Below, in pieces: positions 31,101 through 39,347 of a stretch of DNA of 64,000 nucleotides (position 1 is its first letter; every line of letters starts with the position of its first letter). Source of the DNA: Saccharomycopsis crataegensis (Eukaryota > Ascomycota > Saccharomycetes > Ascoideales > Saccharomycopsidaceae). A model generated the notes under the pieces. That model worked only from the letters and a program-made list of their open reading frames with translations, had not been told where the DNA came from and made no database searches. A program made the position numbers and the translations under genes. The DNA lies in the NCBI RefSeq assembly GCF_037102585.1, contig NW_027043820.1:2142501-2206500 (forward strand), in the 5' to 3' direction.

Positions 31101-31480
31101 TGAGCTTTTGACCAGTATAGTTCAAAGAAGTTTCCCTCTATCCAAAACTGTCTTGATGTTTGCAAGCTAGTATACAAGATTGCGCTATCTTTAATCGATA
31201 ATGGATTCCTTATCTTACTGTAAATTGGCCTAGAATCAGAGATAGGAAGATTATTGATCAATTTGAAGGGTCTTTTAACTACTTTTTCAATTTCGGCATT
31301 GGCATCAATCTCCTCAGTGTCTGCAGCATCTGCTGCTATTTCTTCTTTCCCAGTTTTTGATTCATTAGGTACAGGAGTAGTTGATCTTCTTGATTGAGGC
31401 CTTTTTGATGTAGATATTTTTTCATTCGCGGTTTCCATTTCGTCTTTGACGGCAGCGGAACGCCTTCTAGACGTTGTCAT
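28175..31480 (-). CDS. SWC3: SWR1 chromatin-remodelling complex subunit Swc3 (expanded)
   Basis: 1101 residues from the ATG at 31480 (MTTSRRRSAAVKDEME). Three separated blocks match Swc3: N-terminal KRPFKLINNLPISDSRPIYS with SIKDSAILYTSLQTSRQFWI and NFFELYW, then LCDCSMVVGPHLFDVRLFIL; middle KLTAFQERYLKDADLVFEY; C-terminal FMELIRNSFIDQEKVYKKME with SYYLWYTVDGL. Swc3 is part of SWR1, which exchanges H2A for H2A.Z in promoter nucleosomes. The protein is much longer than the S. cerevisiae one (625). The extra length lies in an Asn/Ser/Thr-rich insert (about 270-520) and a Glu/Lys/Asp-rich insert (about 720-960), both low complexity. An ATG-less extension of ten codons upstream was rejected. Confidence 0.92.
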   Translation of the reverse strand: MTTSRRRSAAVKDEMETANEKISTSKRPQSRRSTTPVPNESKTGKEEIAADAADTEEIDANAEIEKVVKRPFKLINNLPISDSRPIYSKIRNPLSIKDSAILYTSLQTSRQFWIEGNFFELYWSKAQERQQKYANSKIEAQQGKPDKKIKVEEEEEDEEEDDESKQEKRSNIRDRMNKLCDCSMVVGPHLFDVRLFILKNDEIEKQYEISMKQKKEIKLQKRLAREEDMKKKLELKQKKLEEDRERQLKAVQEVKPDSGDMNNLQPANKNDLKPTGSVSNDSKQMTGSSDLKPISAVNNNPTPVVANNGLKPVIKNGSQLNIVLPNNNAPKTLTEKANDPKPVTSDNNELGTPSSNNNDNSSKVISTNNNKNSTPSTANNSALQISSSNSDKSKETFVGNSDSKQNTADKISRPVADASPINPVTKDSPNGLKPANPNLTGVSNIKLIPASNAQTSESNKANSGFGNTVSSTTQAPTKTSSIPITNGSNNSTSNIPVKPSTQTLQTQPSASLAPKPQKQPVAKSRPSNDIMQSPENTIMIRNLNSIARIDPYLDALMKIVASGKSSPQQIHEFQGYIKKARDMGRRGIDDPRIFFEMIEIEAKQEASKKLNNANLWPGNNGSSTSRGQSISLPKPVGRPKKIKEPKPPKEPKVKKVKPPKPELSKELKLTAFQERYLKDADLVFEYSEVPTERFRIPKESIIEEVGGNKLLISFIMIEDKRSKELLKELTEIEEKKEKEEKIRKEEEQKKNEEEEKMKNENKKMKNENEDVVMKNENEDVVKDDKKELEKNNEEKNADKQVGGILEKTKAPSSKDVDDNNESLKNEQDRDEDMKDANEHPKKDEIKESKKDDLKEDDEEVDKKKDKEADEEGDKEIVDGKSTGEKKQDEDKGKGKKKPGRRKAKKRFVPRKSRRLASKEKKQNNPIDSDSDDESENETSEGYENEENSGNNEDKNKEFIKYITMTVMLQDVPARFMELIRNSFIDQEKVYKKMELIIANGIKTPSYYLWYTVDGLQDENISEKLRKNLMDAENAKEKKKYNKAPKQVPAILTSGIGGTPNSTLNKKEQETSNTPTTEAPNSAANPNVLGTSSSIKIEESND

Positions 31481-32189
31481 TGTATGTAAAGACGCCAAAT
31501 TCTTGTTCAATTGAAGCTAGATCAAAACATGTATCAATGTATGGAGCGGATGGAAAATGGATTCCCGAGCTCTTTATCTTATACACTAGTAATGTGCAAG
31601 TTATTCCAACAGCTTTAAATAATTGATGATTTGAATTGAAAATTGAATAATTGTAAAATAAAAAAAACAGTCTCTATGGTTCTTTTTTGTATATATTTCC
31701 CATGAAGTAAACCGGTGCTGCACAACCGAATAAGCGCGCGCGCGCTCACGCTTTTTCGAACGTGACTAGCGCAGGTATTTATCAAAGAGATACTAACTTG
31801 AATATATCATGGCCATATCTTGAATAATGAGAAATTAGTATCGCAGTACTATAGTGCAGAGCGTTGTCTGAAGTTATACCTACATATCTTACAAAAAAAA
31901 GTCTCAGCAAAAACAGAAAACAACCAAATGAATTATATGTACACGTAAAAACATTGATACAATCTCATTAACAAAAATGAACACAATGTGAGTAAAACAA
32001 GTGTTGAAAAAGGGGTCAAACATAATAAATAAAAAAAAAAAAAAGTAGTCGTACAAAGACATCACATTGGTCATGACAATTAGTGTAGCCCAAAAAGGAG
32101 TTTAAATTGTGGGGTCTTCTAAATCAAACCTAATTTTAAGCTGGTCTTAGTAAACAAATTTACCATCCAAAGCATTACCATCACGAAGA
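31481..32189. other. SWC3 promoter and TIM50 3' region
   Basis: About 710 bases. A GCGCGCGCGC run lies near 31734-31745, unusual in this AT-rich context. A-runs occur near 32030. No gene is seen on either strand. Confidence 0.5.
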
Positions 32190-33629
32190 TTAGGCCTTCT
32201 TTTCACCTTCAGATTGAGCCTGGGTCTGGGCTTCAAGCATACGTTGTGCGATGACTTCACCCGGGTTAGATCCCTCAAGGTAAGATCCAGCCAAACTGCC
32301 TAAGGTGACTTTTTGGTTGGCCATCATAGCATTAGCTCTGGCTTCTTCTGCCTTAATGTTATCCTCAATATACTTCTTAACTCTGACATAGTTTTCTTGG
32401 GCACGATCTCTGAAGTTATCAAGTGGCATCTTGGAAGCAGTTTTAGCAGTTGGCAAACCTAATAACTTTGCGGCGAAATTATTACCCTGGGCGTGATCCT
32501 TATTCCATTTCTCTCTCAATGCAGCTTCTCTAACAGCAAATTCTTCTGGAATTTTTTCACAGTTATTGAAAGTACTCAAGATTGGTCTGACATCTTTCAA
32601 ACCACCTAAGCCAGCACAATATTCTAAAAATGGAATGTACTTGATCAAGGTGTCGTCAGGAGATCCATCCCATGGCTTAATTGGCAAGGCATTTTCCGGT
32701 TGCAAAGAGTAGTGGTCTGGGTTTGGATCCATAATGACAATTTTTCCCATGTCTCTGTTCATCAATGACAAATCTTTGATGACCTTACCATCTTGCAATT
32801 TAGCAGCTTCTTTAGTTAAAACAGCACTGAAATAAGCATTATATGGATCCAATTTTTGAATAGTCTTTTCCACGTACATACTGTAGTTGTCAGAAAACAA
32901 AACAATTTCATAGAAACCAGACAAGTACAACAAGAAGTAGTCCAAACCTGGTCTTTTAGCAGTTCTCCAACCCTTCTTTGGGTCCCATTCAGAATGAACC
33001 AACAAATCTTCCAAAGAAATAACCAATGTCATTGGTCTTCTGTAAATTTCAGGAGGGGCATCAGGTAATAATTTATCTACGGTTGGTTCAGAAAAGAATA
33101 AGAAGATATTATCGAATCTTTTCTTAAAACGTTGGTACATCAATGATGGGGTGTAACCATTTGGAATAGGTTCTTCGCCCAACTTAGTATGTTGGTTTTC
33201 ATCTTCTTCCCAATCTCTACTCATGTAAGTACAAGAAGCACCAGTGACACCAAACAAAACCAAGTAGAACACATTGGCCCATTTTTCCCTTTTCAAGTCC
33301 CCAGAGGTCTTGTTGTTTCTTCTAGTTCTCTTTCTTGGTTTTTCACCCTCTTGGGAATCAGTTGGATTTTCATTAGCAGAGGGTTCTTTGTTCTCTGAAC
33401 CAATTTTTTTGGTATTTTCTTCTATTTGATCCATATCGAATCCAGCTTTGGCTAATAAATCCTCGCTCAACACTGATGGTTGTGGGTCTGATTTTTTTTC
33501 AGCATAGTGACGAGATTGGTTGAGCTTTGCCAACAATGTTGAGTTTCTAGCAACAATACCGGACGGAGTGGCAACTCTGGTGCGAGCAAGGACTCTCGCA
33601 GCAGATGTCGAGGCTCTGAAAAGACTCAT
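32190..33629 (-). CDS. TIM50: Mitochondrial import receptor Tim50
   Basis: 479 residues. The first 45 or so are a presequence (MSLFRASTSAARVLARTRVA). One membrane span follows a basic patch (KWANVFYLVLFGVTGASCTY, about residues 114-133). The intermembrane-space FCP1-like domain shows LVISLEDLLVHSEWDPKKGW, RTAKRPGLDYFLLYLSGFYE and IVLFSDNYSMYVEKTIQKLD, then LQPENALPIKPWDGSPDD. As in other Tim50 proteins the phosphatase DxDxT motif is replaced (SLEDLL), so it is a receptor rather than an enzyme. It takes presequence proteins from the TOM complex and hands them to Tim23. It is divergent with GVP36 across 266 bases. Confidence 0.97.
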   Translation of the reverse strand: MSLFRASTSAARVLARTRVATPSGIVARNSTLLAKLNQSRHYAEKKSDPQPSVLSEDLLAKAGFDMDQIEENTKKIGSENKEPSANENPTDSQEGEKPRKRTRRNNKTSGDLKREKWANVFYLVLFGVTGASCTYMSRDWEEDENQHTKLGEEPIPNGYTPSLMYQRFKKRFDNIFLFFSEPTVDKLLPDAPPEIYRRPMTLVISLEDLLVHSEWDPKKGWRTAKRPGLDYFLLYLSGFYEIVLFSDNYSMYVEKTIQKLDPYNAYFSAVLTKEAAKLQDGKVIKDLSLMNRDMGKIVIMDPNPDHYSLQPENALPIKPWDGSPDDTLIKYIPFLEYCAGLGGLKDVRPILSTFNNCEKIPEEFAVREAALREKWNKDHAQGNNFAAKLLGLPTAKTASKMPLDNFRDRAQENYVRVKKYIEDNIKAEEARANAMMANQKVTLGSLAGSYLEGSNPGEVIAQRMLEAQTQAQSEGEKKA

Positions 33630-33895
33630 TGTGTTAAGAAGTCAATGTTGTTTTTGGTGCTGTGACTCTGTGTGTGTGCAAGGCTCGAGTCCGCGGTCTT
33701 ACCTCATGATAATTATTTTCAGGCGTTGCACCAAAAATTTTCTTTCCCGGTGTGCGGGTGCCATCACTTTGGATTGACACCTGTGCATCACCCATCACTC
33801 CAAAAGACAAAAATGGCAAAAATAACAACAATAGTCGGTAACATAAACCGATTTGACATTGTCGTTTTAATAAATTACAGACCATCGAAGAAACC

Positions 33896-35026
33896 ATGGC
33901 CTTCAATTTTGCCAAGAGCTTCCAGCTTCCAAAGGAATTCAACGTGGACTTCCAAAAGTTGTCGACTAACCTCACTTCCACAGTCCAAGGATCAATAAAG
34001 GAAATTTCTAAGGATGTCAAGGACTTTAGCGAGAACTTCCAACCTTACACTAAGAATGCCATTGACTTGATGAAAGAAACCATTGGATCGGGTATCAGTG
34101 GTGACGAAGTCAGCGCTTTACCTCCAGATTATTTATTATTGGAAAGGAAGGCGGACAATCTCAAGGCCATTTACAATCGTTTCTTGGAAGTCACCCAAAC
34201 TTATGAAATTGAATCATATGATTATCCTCCAAATATCAAGGAATCGATAACTGACCTTTCTAAGACATTTTCTGAAAAATTCCAAGAATTGTCTAGTGCG
34301 TCCACTACAAAAGAAGCAGAAAAGATTTTGATCAAGCCATCTAGCAACCAGTCGCCAAAGACATTGGCTCATGCCATCGCTAAAGCTGCTGCCGTTTCCA
34401 GAGAGTCTCTTTTGAAGCAAGTCGAGGCTGAAGAACAGGAAGAAGATGAGGAAGAAGACAAAGAAGACTCGTTTGCTAAAGTGTTGTTGAAATTGGCTGA
34501 TACCCAGAAATCGATTGGCAGTAAGAGACTAGAGCAAGATAGTTTGGTCATCAATAAATTCAACTCTAAGATCAAGGAGATTTTGGATAAGATGTTCAAA
34601 GATACCGTCAAGAATAGAAAGCACGTTAATCAATCAAGATATAGATTAGATCATATCAGGTATGAAATCAAAATTGCTGAGGAAGAACAAGAGAAATTGA
34701 AGACTAGTGAAGGGGAAGACAAGAAGGAGGAGATTGAGAAGCACACCAAGTATCTCGAGGACTTGAATAGCAAGTTGGAAGCTGCTGAAGACGAGTTAGT
34801 CAACAGTACTATTGTTGCTGCCAAGTCGATGAAGAAGTTCTTGAATCCTGTTGAGTCCATTGGATTGATTAAGATTTTGACTACAATTCAAATGAATTAC
34901 TTCAAGGCTGCTGCTGCTGACCTTGAACTATTATTGAAGGATATTGACGAGATTTCGGAGTCAATTGAAGAAGAGGAAGAAGAAGAGGAAGAAGAACAAG
35001 AAGAAGAAGAAGAAGAAGAAGCATAA
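33896..35026 (+). CDS. GVP36: BAR-domain protein Gvp36
   Basis: 376 residues. The BAR-type helical domain spans most of the protein: LERKADNLKAIYNRFLEVTQ, YEIESYDYPPNIKESI, SPKTLAHAIAKAAAVSRESL and MNYFKAAAADLELLLKDI match Gvp36. The last 25 or so residues are almost all Glu, coded by GAA/GAG. Gvp36 is a peripheral Golgi and vesicle protein that takes part in endocytosis and vacuole and actin organisation. The start at 33896 has a good context (ACCATGG) and aligns with the family. It is slightly longer than the S. cerevisiae protein (326) because of acidic insertions (EEQEEDEEEDKED) and the tail. Confidence 0.92.
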   Translation: MAFNFAKSFQLPKEFNVDFQKLSTNLTSTVQGSIKEISKDVKDFSENFQPYTKNAIDLMKETIGSGISGDEVSALPPDYLLLERKADNLKAIYNRFLEVTQTYEIESYDYPPNIKESITDLSKTFSEKFQELSSASTTKEAEKILIKPSSNQSPKTLAHAIAKAAAVSRESLLKQVEAEEQEEDEEEDKEDSFAKVLLKLADTQKSIGSKRLEQDSLVINKFNSKIKEILDKMFKDTVKNRKHVNQSRYRLDHIRYEIKIAEEEQEKLKTSEGEDKKEEIEKHTKYLEDLNSKLEAAEDELVNSTIVAAKSMKKFLNPVESIGLIKILTTIQMNYFKAAAADLELLLKDIDEISESIEEEEEEEEEEQEEEEEEEA

Positions 35027-35231
35027 TTTAGGTTTTGTTTCTATAAACTGTTTTTCCCCCTCCCGATAAAATTTTTTTTCACATATCTGTGTTTTCCTAT
35101 TGATGTTGATAGTCTAGTTATATTATTTATTTGTGTTTTATGTCTTTTCCATTTTCCATTATTGCCATGTTTTCCTGAGAATTTTAATGAGAACTCTTTA
35201 TTATTTCGGTGTAATTTACTCACGCCCACAC

Positions 35232-35239
35232 TGAGCAAA
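35232..35239 (-). promoter_or_regulatory. Mac1-type copper-response element
   Basis: The plus strand reads TGAGCAAA, which is TTTGCTCA on the minus strand, a perfect match to the Mac1 site TTTGC(T/G)C(A/G) known from S. cerevisiae. It lies about 335 bases before the CTR start. Confidence 0.6.
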
Positions 35240-35266
35240 TATTGGGTGCATCCGCTTTGGGTGAAA

Positions 35267-35274
35267 TGTGCTCA
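35267..35274 (+). promoter_or_regulatory. Second, near-match copper-response element
   Basis: TGTGCTCA differs at one base from TTTGCTCA and lies 27 bases downstream of the first site in the opposite orientation. Mac1 sites work in pairs in S. cerevisiae, so the pair is suggestive. Confidence 0.4.
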
Positions 35275-35572
35275 TGCACTCTGAGGGTACATATAACAGG
35301 GCATTTCCCACCTTGTGCAGTGGTGGGTGTAAGTATAGTATTCAACCACAAAGATTTTCAATTACAACCTTTGTTGAGACTTTTGAAAGCTGGATTTTCA
35401 TTATATCACTCGCTCTATTTTCACAGGCCTTCGGTGTTATATAAACCAAATTGTCCAAGTGAAGAAAAAAAAAAAAAAAAAAAAAGAAAAATTTATAACA
35501 TACTCAATAGAATATAATTACTACTATACCTACCCGATTTTATCAAAATATCATCACAGATTATCGTTCAAT

Positions 35573-36355
35573 ATGGATATGGGTTCAATGAGTTCAACGA
35601 GTTCAAGCTCGGCTTCAAGCTCGACTTCGACTTCGAGTAGTATGGACATGAGCGGGATGGACATGAGCGGGATGGATATGAGTAGTATGAATACTTATTT
35701 TACAGACAGCTACTTGGATTATCCAATACTTTTCAAAACTTTGAAAGCCAAAGATGAAGGAGCAGCCTTTGGGATTTTTTGCATTTTGTTTTTCGCTGCG
35801 TTTGCCCTCAGAGGGTTGAATTTCTTAATCATATATTTGGAACAAAAAGTCTGGAAAACTTCATCGACCGATATCAATATTACCATTGAAGAAGAAGAAA
35901 ATTGTGCCTGTGACGCCGAAGAGGATATTGGTTCAGATGAAAAGCACTCTCGTGATGAAAGTGAAAAACATGGAGATCAACCGGTGGTCAGCACCACCGC
36001 CCCAAATGGCCATGTTACCTTGAATGCAACCACCACCAACAATAAAGCCACTGTCAAGAACGCCCATATCACAAATAATGTTAACAGAAGACAATCTAAC
36101 AGATCTCCTTTAGCTCAATTGTTTGCTCCAAGCTGGGGAGAAATTTATAAAGATATTATCAGATTAGTGCTTCACTTTCTTAGTGCAATGTTCAGTTTTG
36201 CTTTAATGCTTGCAACCATGAGTTTTATTTTGGTATATTTCTTTGCCATTTGTTTGGGAGTGGCATTTGGTGAAGTGTTTTTCAATAGACTTAGAATTGT
36301 TTTGGAGATGGATGATAATATGGGCGGAATTTTGTGCAGTGACTTGCACTCATGA
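35573..36355 (+). CDS. CTR-family high-affinity copper transporter
   Basis: 260 residues. The N-terminus is Met- and Ser-rich, with three MDMSG/MDMSS repeats from 15-base tandem units, the copper-binding Mets motifs of CTR proteins. Three membrane helices follow: GAAFGIFCILFFAAFALRGL; IIRLVLHFLSAMFSFALMLA with the MxxxM motif (MLATM) in helix 2; and FFAICLGVAFGEVFF with GxxxG (GVAFG) in helix 3. The loop between helices 1 and 2 is long, acidic and hydrophilic. CTR trimers carry Cu(I) across the plasma membrane (Ctr1/Ctr3) or out of the vacuole (Ctr2); which one applies is not certain. Copper-response elements upstream favour a plasma-membrane, copper-regulated gene. The start is at MDMGSMSS. 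Confidence 0.92.
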   Translation: MDMGSMSSTSSSSASSSTSTSSSMDMSGMDMSGMDMSSMNTYFTDSYLDYPILFKTLKAKDEGAAFGIFCILFFAAFALRGLNFLIIYLEQKVWKTSSTDINITIEEEENCACDAEEDIGSDEKHSRDESEKHGDQPVVSTTAPNGHVTLNATTTNNKATVKNAHITNNVNRRQSNRSPLAQLFAPSWGEIYKDIIRLVLHFLSAMFSFALMLATMSFILVYFFAICLGVAFGEVFFNRLRIVLEMDDNMGGILCSDLHS

Positions 36356-36524
36356 TTGTATTACCTATACCATAATATTGAGATTAATGATGATTGTTTG
36401 TTCTTTATAAAAAAAAAAAAAAAAAAAAAATATTGCCTATGATATTCTTTCCTCTTTTTTAATTTTTCTGTTTATTTATTCTAAAACTTTTTCTTTGTAC
36501 TTTTCTTCAAGTTTGTAACTACTT
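36356..36524. other. CTR 3' region
   Basis: Contains an A21 run (about 36410-36430) and T-rich sequence. No gene. Confidence 0.5.
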
Positions 36525-37136
36525 TCAGGTTTTATATGTAGAATGGATCGTAGTTAGCGCTTGGAAGAGTTGTCTCGAAGACATGTTGTTATGTTGCCAT
36601 CCTAACATGGCTATTTTGGCTTCAAACTCGCGATTAACGCTTAGATTGCCTTTCCACATTATAAACGCGTAAACTGCGTTGGCATGAATGATGTCCTCCG
36701 TTTCTAAGATGAACTTCGTCATCTTTTTGAAATTGGAGGCTGTCTTCATGTCCATCCTGTAGAGCTTGCTATAGCATTCGGCGATAACTAAAGACGCCGC
36801 TTCGTTAGTCAATCCTCCAATATGGAGAAGCTTCTTCAATTCAACTTCCGATGGTTCTGTAGAAAGCCTACTCACAACCTCCCTCATTGATAGCCGTTTT
36901 GTCACCACTGGCTCTGCTGATAATCACTTTCACGCCTCATTGATAGCCATTTTGTCACCACTGGCTCTGCTGATAATCACTTTCACGATAGTAGCCGTAT
37001 CGTATACGTCGTAATACTCTTGGTATAACTTCATCCCAATACGAGCCACTCTGAGCCTGTCTTTGATGTTATCTGGATTCCAGCGTTCAAGTTCCGTTCT
37101 AGCTCTTTTGGTTAGCTTGTTTCTATTTTCGTCCAT
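36525..37136 (-). pseudogene. Decayed reading frame of unknown origin
   Basis: Two open stretches lie head to tail on the minus strand. The first (37136-36930) begins with an ATG, MDENRNKLTKRARTELERW, is basic and probably helical, and carries ARIGMKLYQEYYDVYDTATI. The second (36908-36525) has no convincing start and reads as a helical, soluble protein (KKLLHIGGLTNEAASLVIAE; TEDIIHANAVYAFIMWKGNL). Between them lies a 53-bp tandem duplication. Composition is protein-like rather than random, so this looks like one broken gene. I do not recognise the family and cannot say whether it was a host gene or part of a mobile or viral element. Confidence 0.5.
36882..36987. repeat. 53-bp tandem duplication
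   Basis: 36882-36934 and 36935-36987 are adjacent direct copies that differ at one base (the G/A after GATAGCC). Near identity implies a recent event. Confidence 0.92.
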
Positions 37137-38090
37137 TCTGTATTGAACTTAATGTTTGTTTCCAAAAAAACATTCAAAATCCGATCGGCCCCCATGCAGT
37201 GGCTACTAGCAAGTCTGGTATTAAGAATGGATGAATGAATGAATGAATGAATTGTATATTAACGAGTCACAGAGGTTCTAAATAACATGCAAGCCGGGCA
37301 TTTCATGCCGGTCTTTCTAATAGATAAGTATAATACTATAACTTTCTCACAACCTCACACTCCTTGCTTTAAGAATTAATCACATCACCGGTAAAAAACT
37401 CAACAATCAAGATTATTAAGGAAAAAAGGTGCAATGTGAAAATATGAGATGAAGTCACTAGTGAATTACCCATCACTAGGAGCTTCAGAATGGATGCTTC
37501 CTTTTGTTCATACTATTCTATATACTTGTAGTGGACCGGAGTCCTCTTTATATAGTCCTCGGTGGGCCACCGGTCTCCCGTTTTGTTTCGGTAATCACGT
37601 GGAACAGCGAATAATACCAACAAGGATGAAGGTTATTCCTTATACTGTAATAATACTTATCTTCGCTGATCTCGCGTTAATTATAGTAGTAAGAAAGTCA
37701 AATAGCTATCACAGTAATTAGTCTCTAGCTATTTGATGAACCCACAACTCAACGAATGGTTCGGGATATAACAACTTGCTATGATACTGACTTCTGTAGG
37801 TATAAACACAGTACGGTATATGATTATTAATATAAATAAAATAGGTGAATAATTAATTGATTCTCATGAGTTAACATAATAAAGGGGTTAATAATTGTCA
37901 ACAATAAAAATAAGGATAACAAAATAAGATAAAAGTAGAGTGACTATAATGGTGCTATGTACGATAGTACACCCGTCTTCCAGGAGGCTCAACCTACGGC
38001 TGCATGGTGTTTCACTGCGGTCGGTATCGGACCTCACCTTGTTACAATAAGCATAATAATATCATAGATGTAATATTTTATAGTAATTCT
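37137..38090. other. Gene-free region, 950 bp
   Basis: It contains a GAAT repeat near 37228-37250 and a TATA-containing GC-richer patch (37535-37610, with CACGTGG). A GC-richer block near 37960-38040 follows. No open frame looks real. The patchy composition and position beside the decayed frame would suit an old insertion, but I found no paired terminal repeats or target duplication. Confidence 0.4.
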
Positions 38091-38861
38091 CTAAAGATTG
38101 GCCCTGCGAATCTTTTGGGACTCTTTGGCCTTTTTACCATCCATGATGTCTTTTGCAACAAGTTCATCAGCTTCGACTCTCTTCGGAATATAGTTAATGA
38201 TCTTGCTCAACCATTCATCATCATAAACGTCACGGCCAACAGGCACTCTGGCAATCCCGTTTTCATCACCAATTATAATGTCTCCGGGATATATGGTCTT
38301 ATAGGCTTTTCTACTACTTCCCTCTTCATTTTTATTATAATAGTCTTCAACCAACACTTCCACAGGCTCATTAACTGCCACTAGTTTAACCGCTCCTTTT
38401 GGAGCACAAATTCCAGTTCCGTAGCTCCATACATTATAATTTAAAGCTCTATGTTCCGAAACGTCTCGAACCCTTCCGAAAACCACAGTTCCTTGGGCCT
38501 CCAAGTATTTTGCTCTAGTAGACATTAACCCACCATACAAAGCGTTGGTGATCTTGACATACGGAGCTCCGGGCAATTGGGCGGACCGCGTGAGTCCAAT
38601 CACGATCATTGACCCCGGAGGAGCCTGGTCAATATACGATACCTGTTTCAATTCCGGCCTAGGATCATCCATAGGGGCATAGGTCACGGTATACGCAACG
38701 CCAACAGAGCAAGAGTCGTTCGAAGATACTTGATTCAAATTGGGGAAAAACCCACCATCAGGTAACCCAAACTTCAAGAGAGCATCAGCGACATCACAAG
38801 GACTATAATCTTTTAGAGTACTGATTACTTGAGTAAGAAAATCTTGGGAGGGTATTTGCAT
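38091..38861 (-). CDS. RraA-family protein, 4-hydroxy-4-methyl-2-oxoglutarate aldolase-like
   Basis: 256 residues from the ATG at 38861 (MQIPSQDFLTQVISTLKDYS). The RraA fold is clear: CDVADALLKFG at the N-terminus, GSMIVIGLTRSAQLPGAPYV, NALYGGLMSTRAKYLEAQGT, VVFGRVRDVSEHR and APKGAVKLVAVNEPVEV, then GDIIIGDENGIARVP. The Arg and Asp of the GRVRD element, which hold substrate and metal in the aldolases, are present. The closest yeast relative is YER010C, which has HMG/CHA aldolase and oxaloacetate decarboxylase activity in vitro; bacterial RraA regulates RNase E instead. The frame is open upstream but without presequence-like ATG context. The physiological substrate in yeast is unknown. Confidence 0.88.
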   Translation of the reverse strand: MQIPSQDFLTQVISTLKDYSPCDVADALLKFGLPDGGFFPNLNQVSSNDSCSVGVAYTVTYAPMDDPRPELKQVSYIDQAPPGSMIVIGLTRSAQLPGAPYVKITNALYGGLMSTRAKYLEAQGTVVFGRVRDVSEHRALNYNVWSYGTGICAPKGAVKLVAVNEPVEVLVEDYYNKNEEGSSRKAYKTIYPGDIIIGDENGIARVPVGRDVYDDEWLSKIINYIPKRVEADELVAKDIMDGKKAKESQKIRRANL

Positions 38862-39347
38862 TATTATTAGTTGTGTATCAAAATATTTTCTAGAGCATAT
38901 GAACAAATAGCAGAGGAAAAAAAAAAAAAAAAATGTCCCCTTAACGTTTATGTGGGGTCGGTCTACTTTGACGTGAAATTGTCCACGTGAAATGCCCGGG
39001 ACGCACCGTATATTATCAATTGATAGTGTTTTTGAAATACTTTTTGGGCATATTGAAAGATTATAGTTTTCACCCTTCTTCTTTCCAATCAATGTTACTC
39101 GCACATTTTCTAGGAAAGACTACACAGATTCAGAATAAAAGTTCATCAAAGGTTCGTTTCATTTCTTGTATGTATACTATTATTATACATAGGTCTAATC
39201 ATAAATATATACAACGGCAAATAGAGAGTAGAGATTCAATGAGCCAGGCCAGATCAATATAAAATATTGCATCTATCCATAGACAAAACAAGGGATCAGA
39301 AAGCCTTTATTTACCAAAAAAGATATTACTATTTATTATTTTTCTTT
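38862..39347. promoter_or_regulatory. RraA-like gene promoter and 3' region of the AAA-like gene
   Basis: About 485 bases with an A19 run (about 38918-38935), CCCCTTA (a stress-element core, near 38938) and CACGTG (near 38983). No gene is seen. Confidence 0.5.

Larger units (their letters stand above)
35027..35572. promoter_or_regulatory. GVP36 3' end and copper transporter promoter
   Basis: About 545 bases containing the two Mac1-type elements listed separately and an A21 run (about 35464-35485). No gene is seen; the frame that extends the transporter upstream starts in the A-run and is leader. Confidence 0.55.

Noticed and set aside
37440-38046. Possible solo LTR beside the decayed frame
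   Set aside because: It has TATA-containing, patchy composition and a TGTAACA-like end, but no matching inverted end, target duplication or primer-binding site was found.
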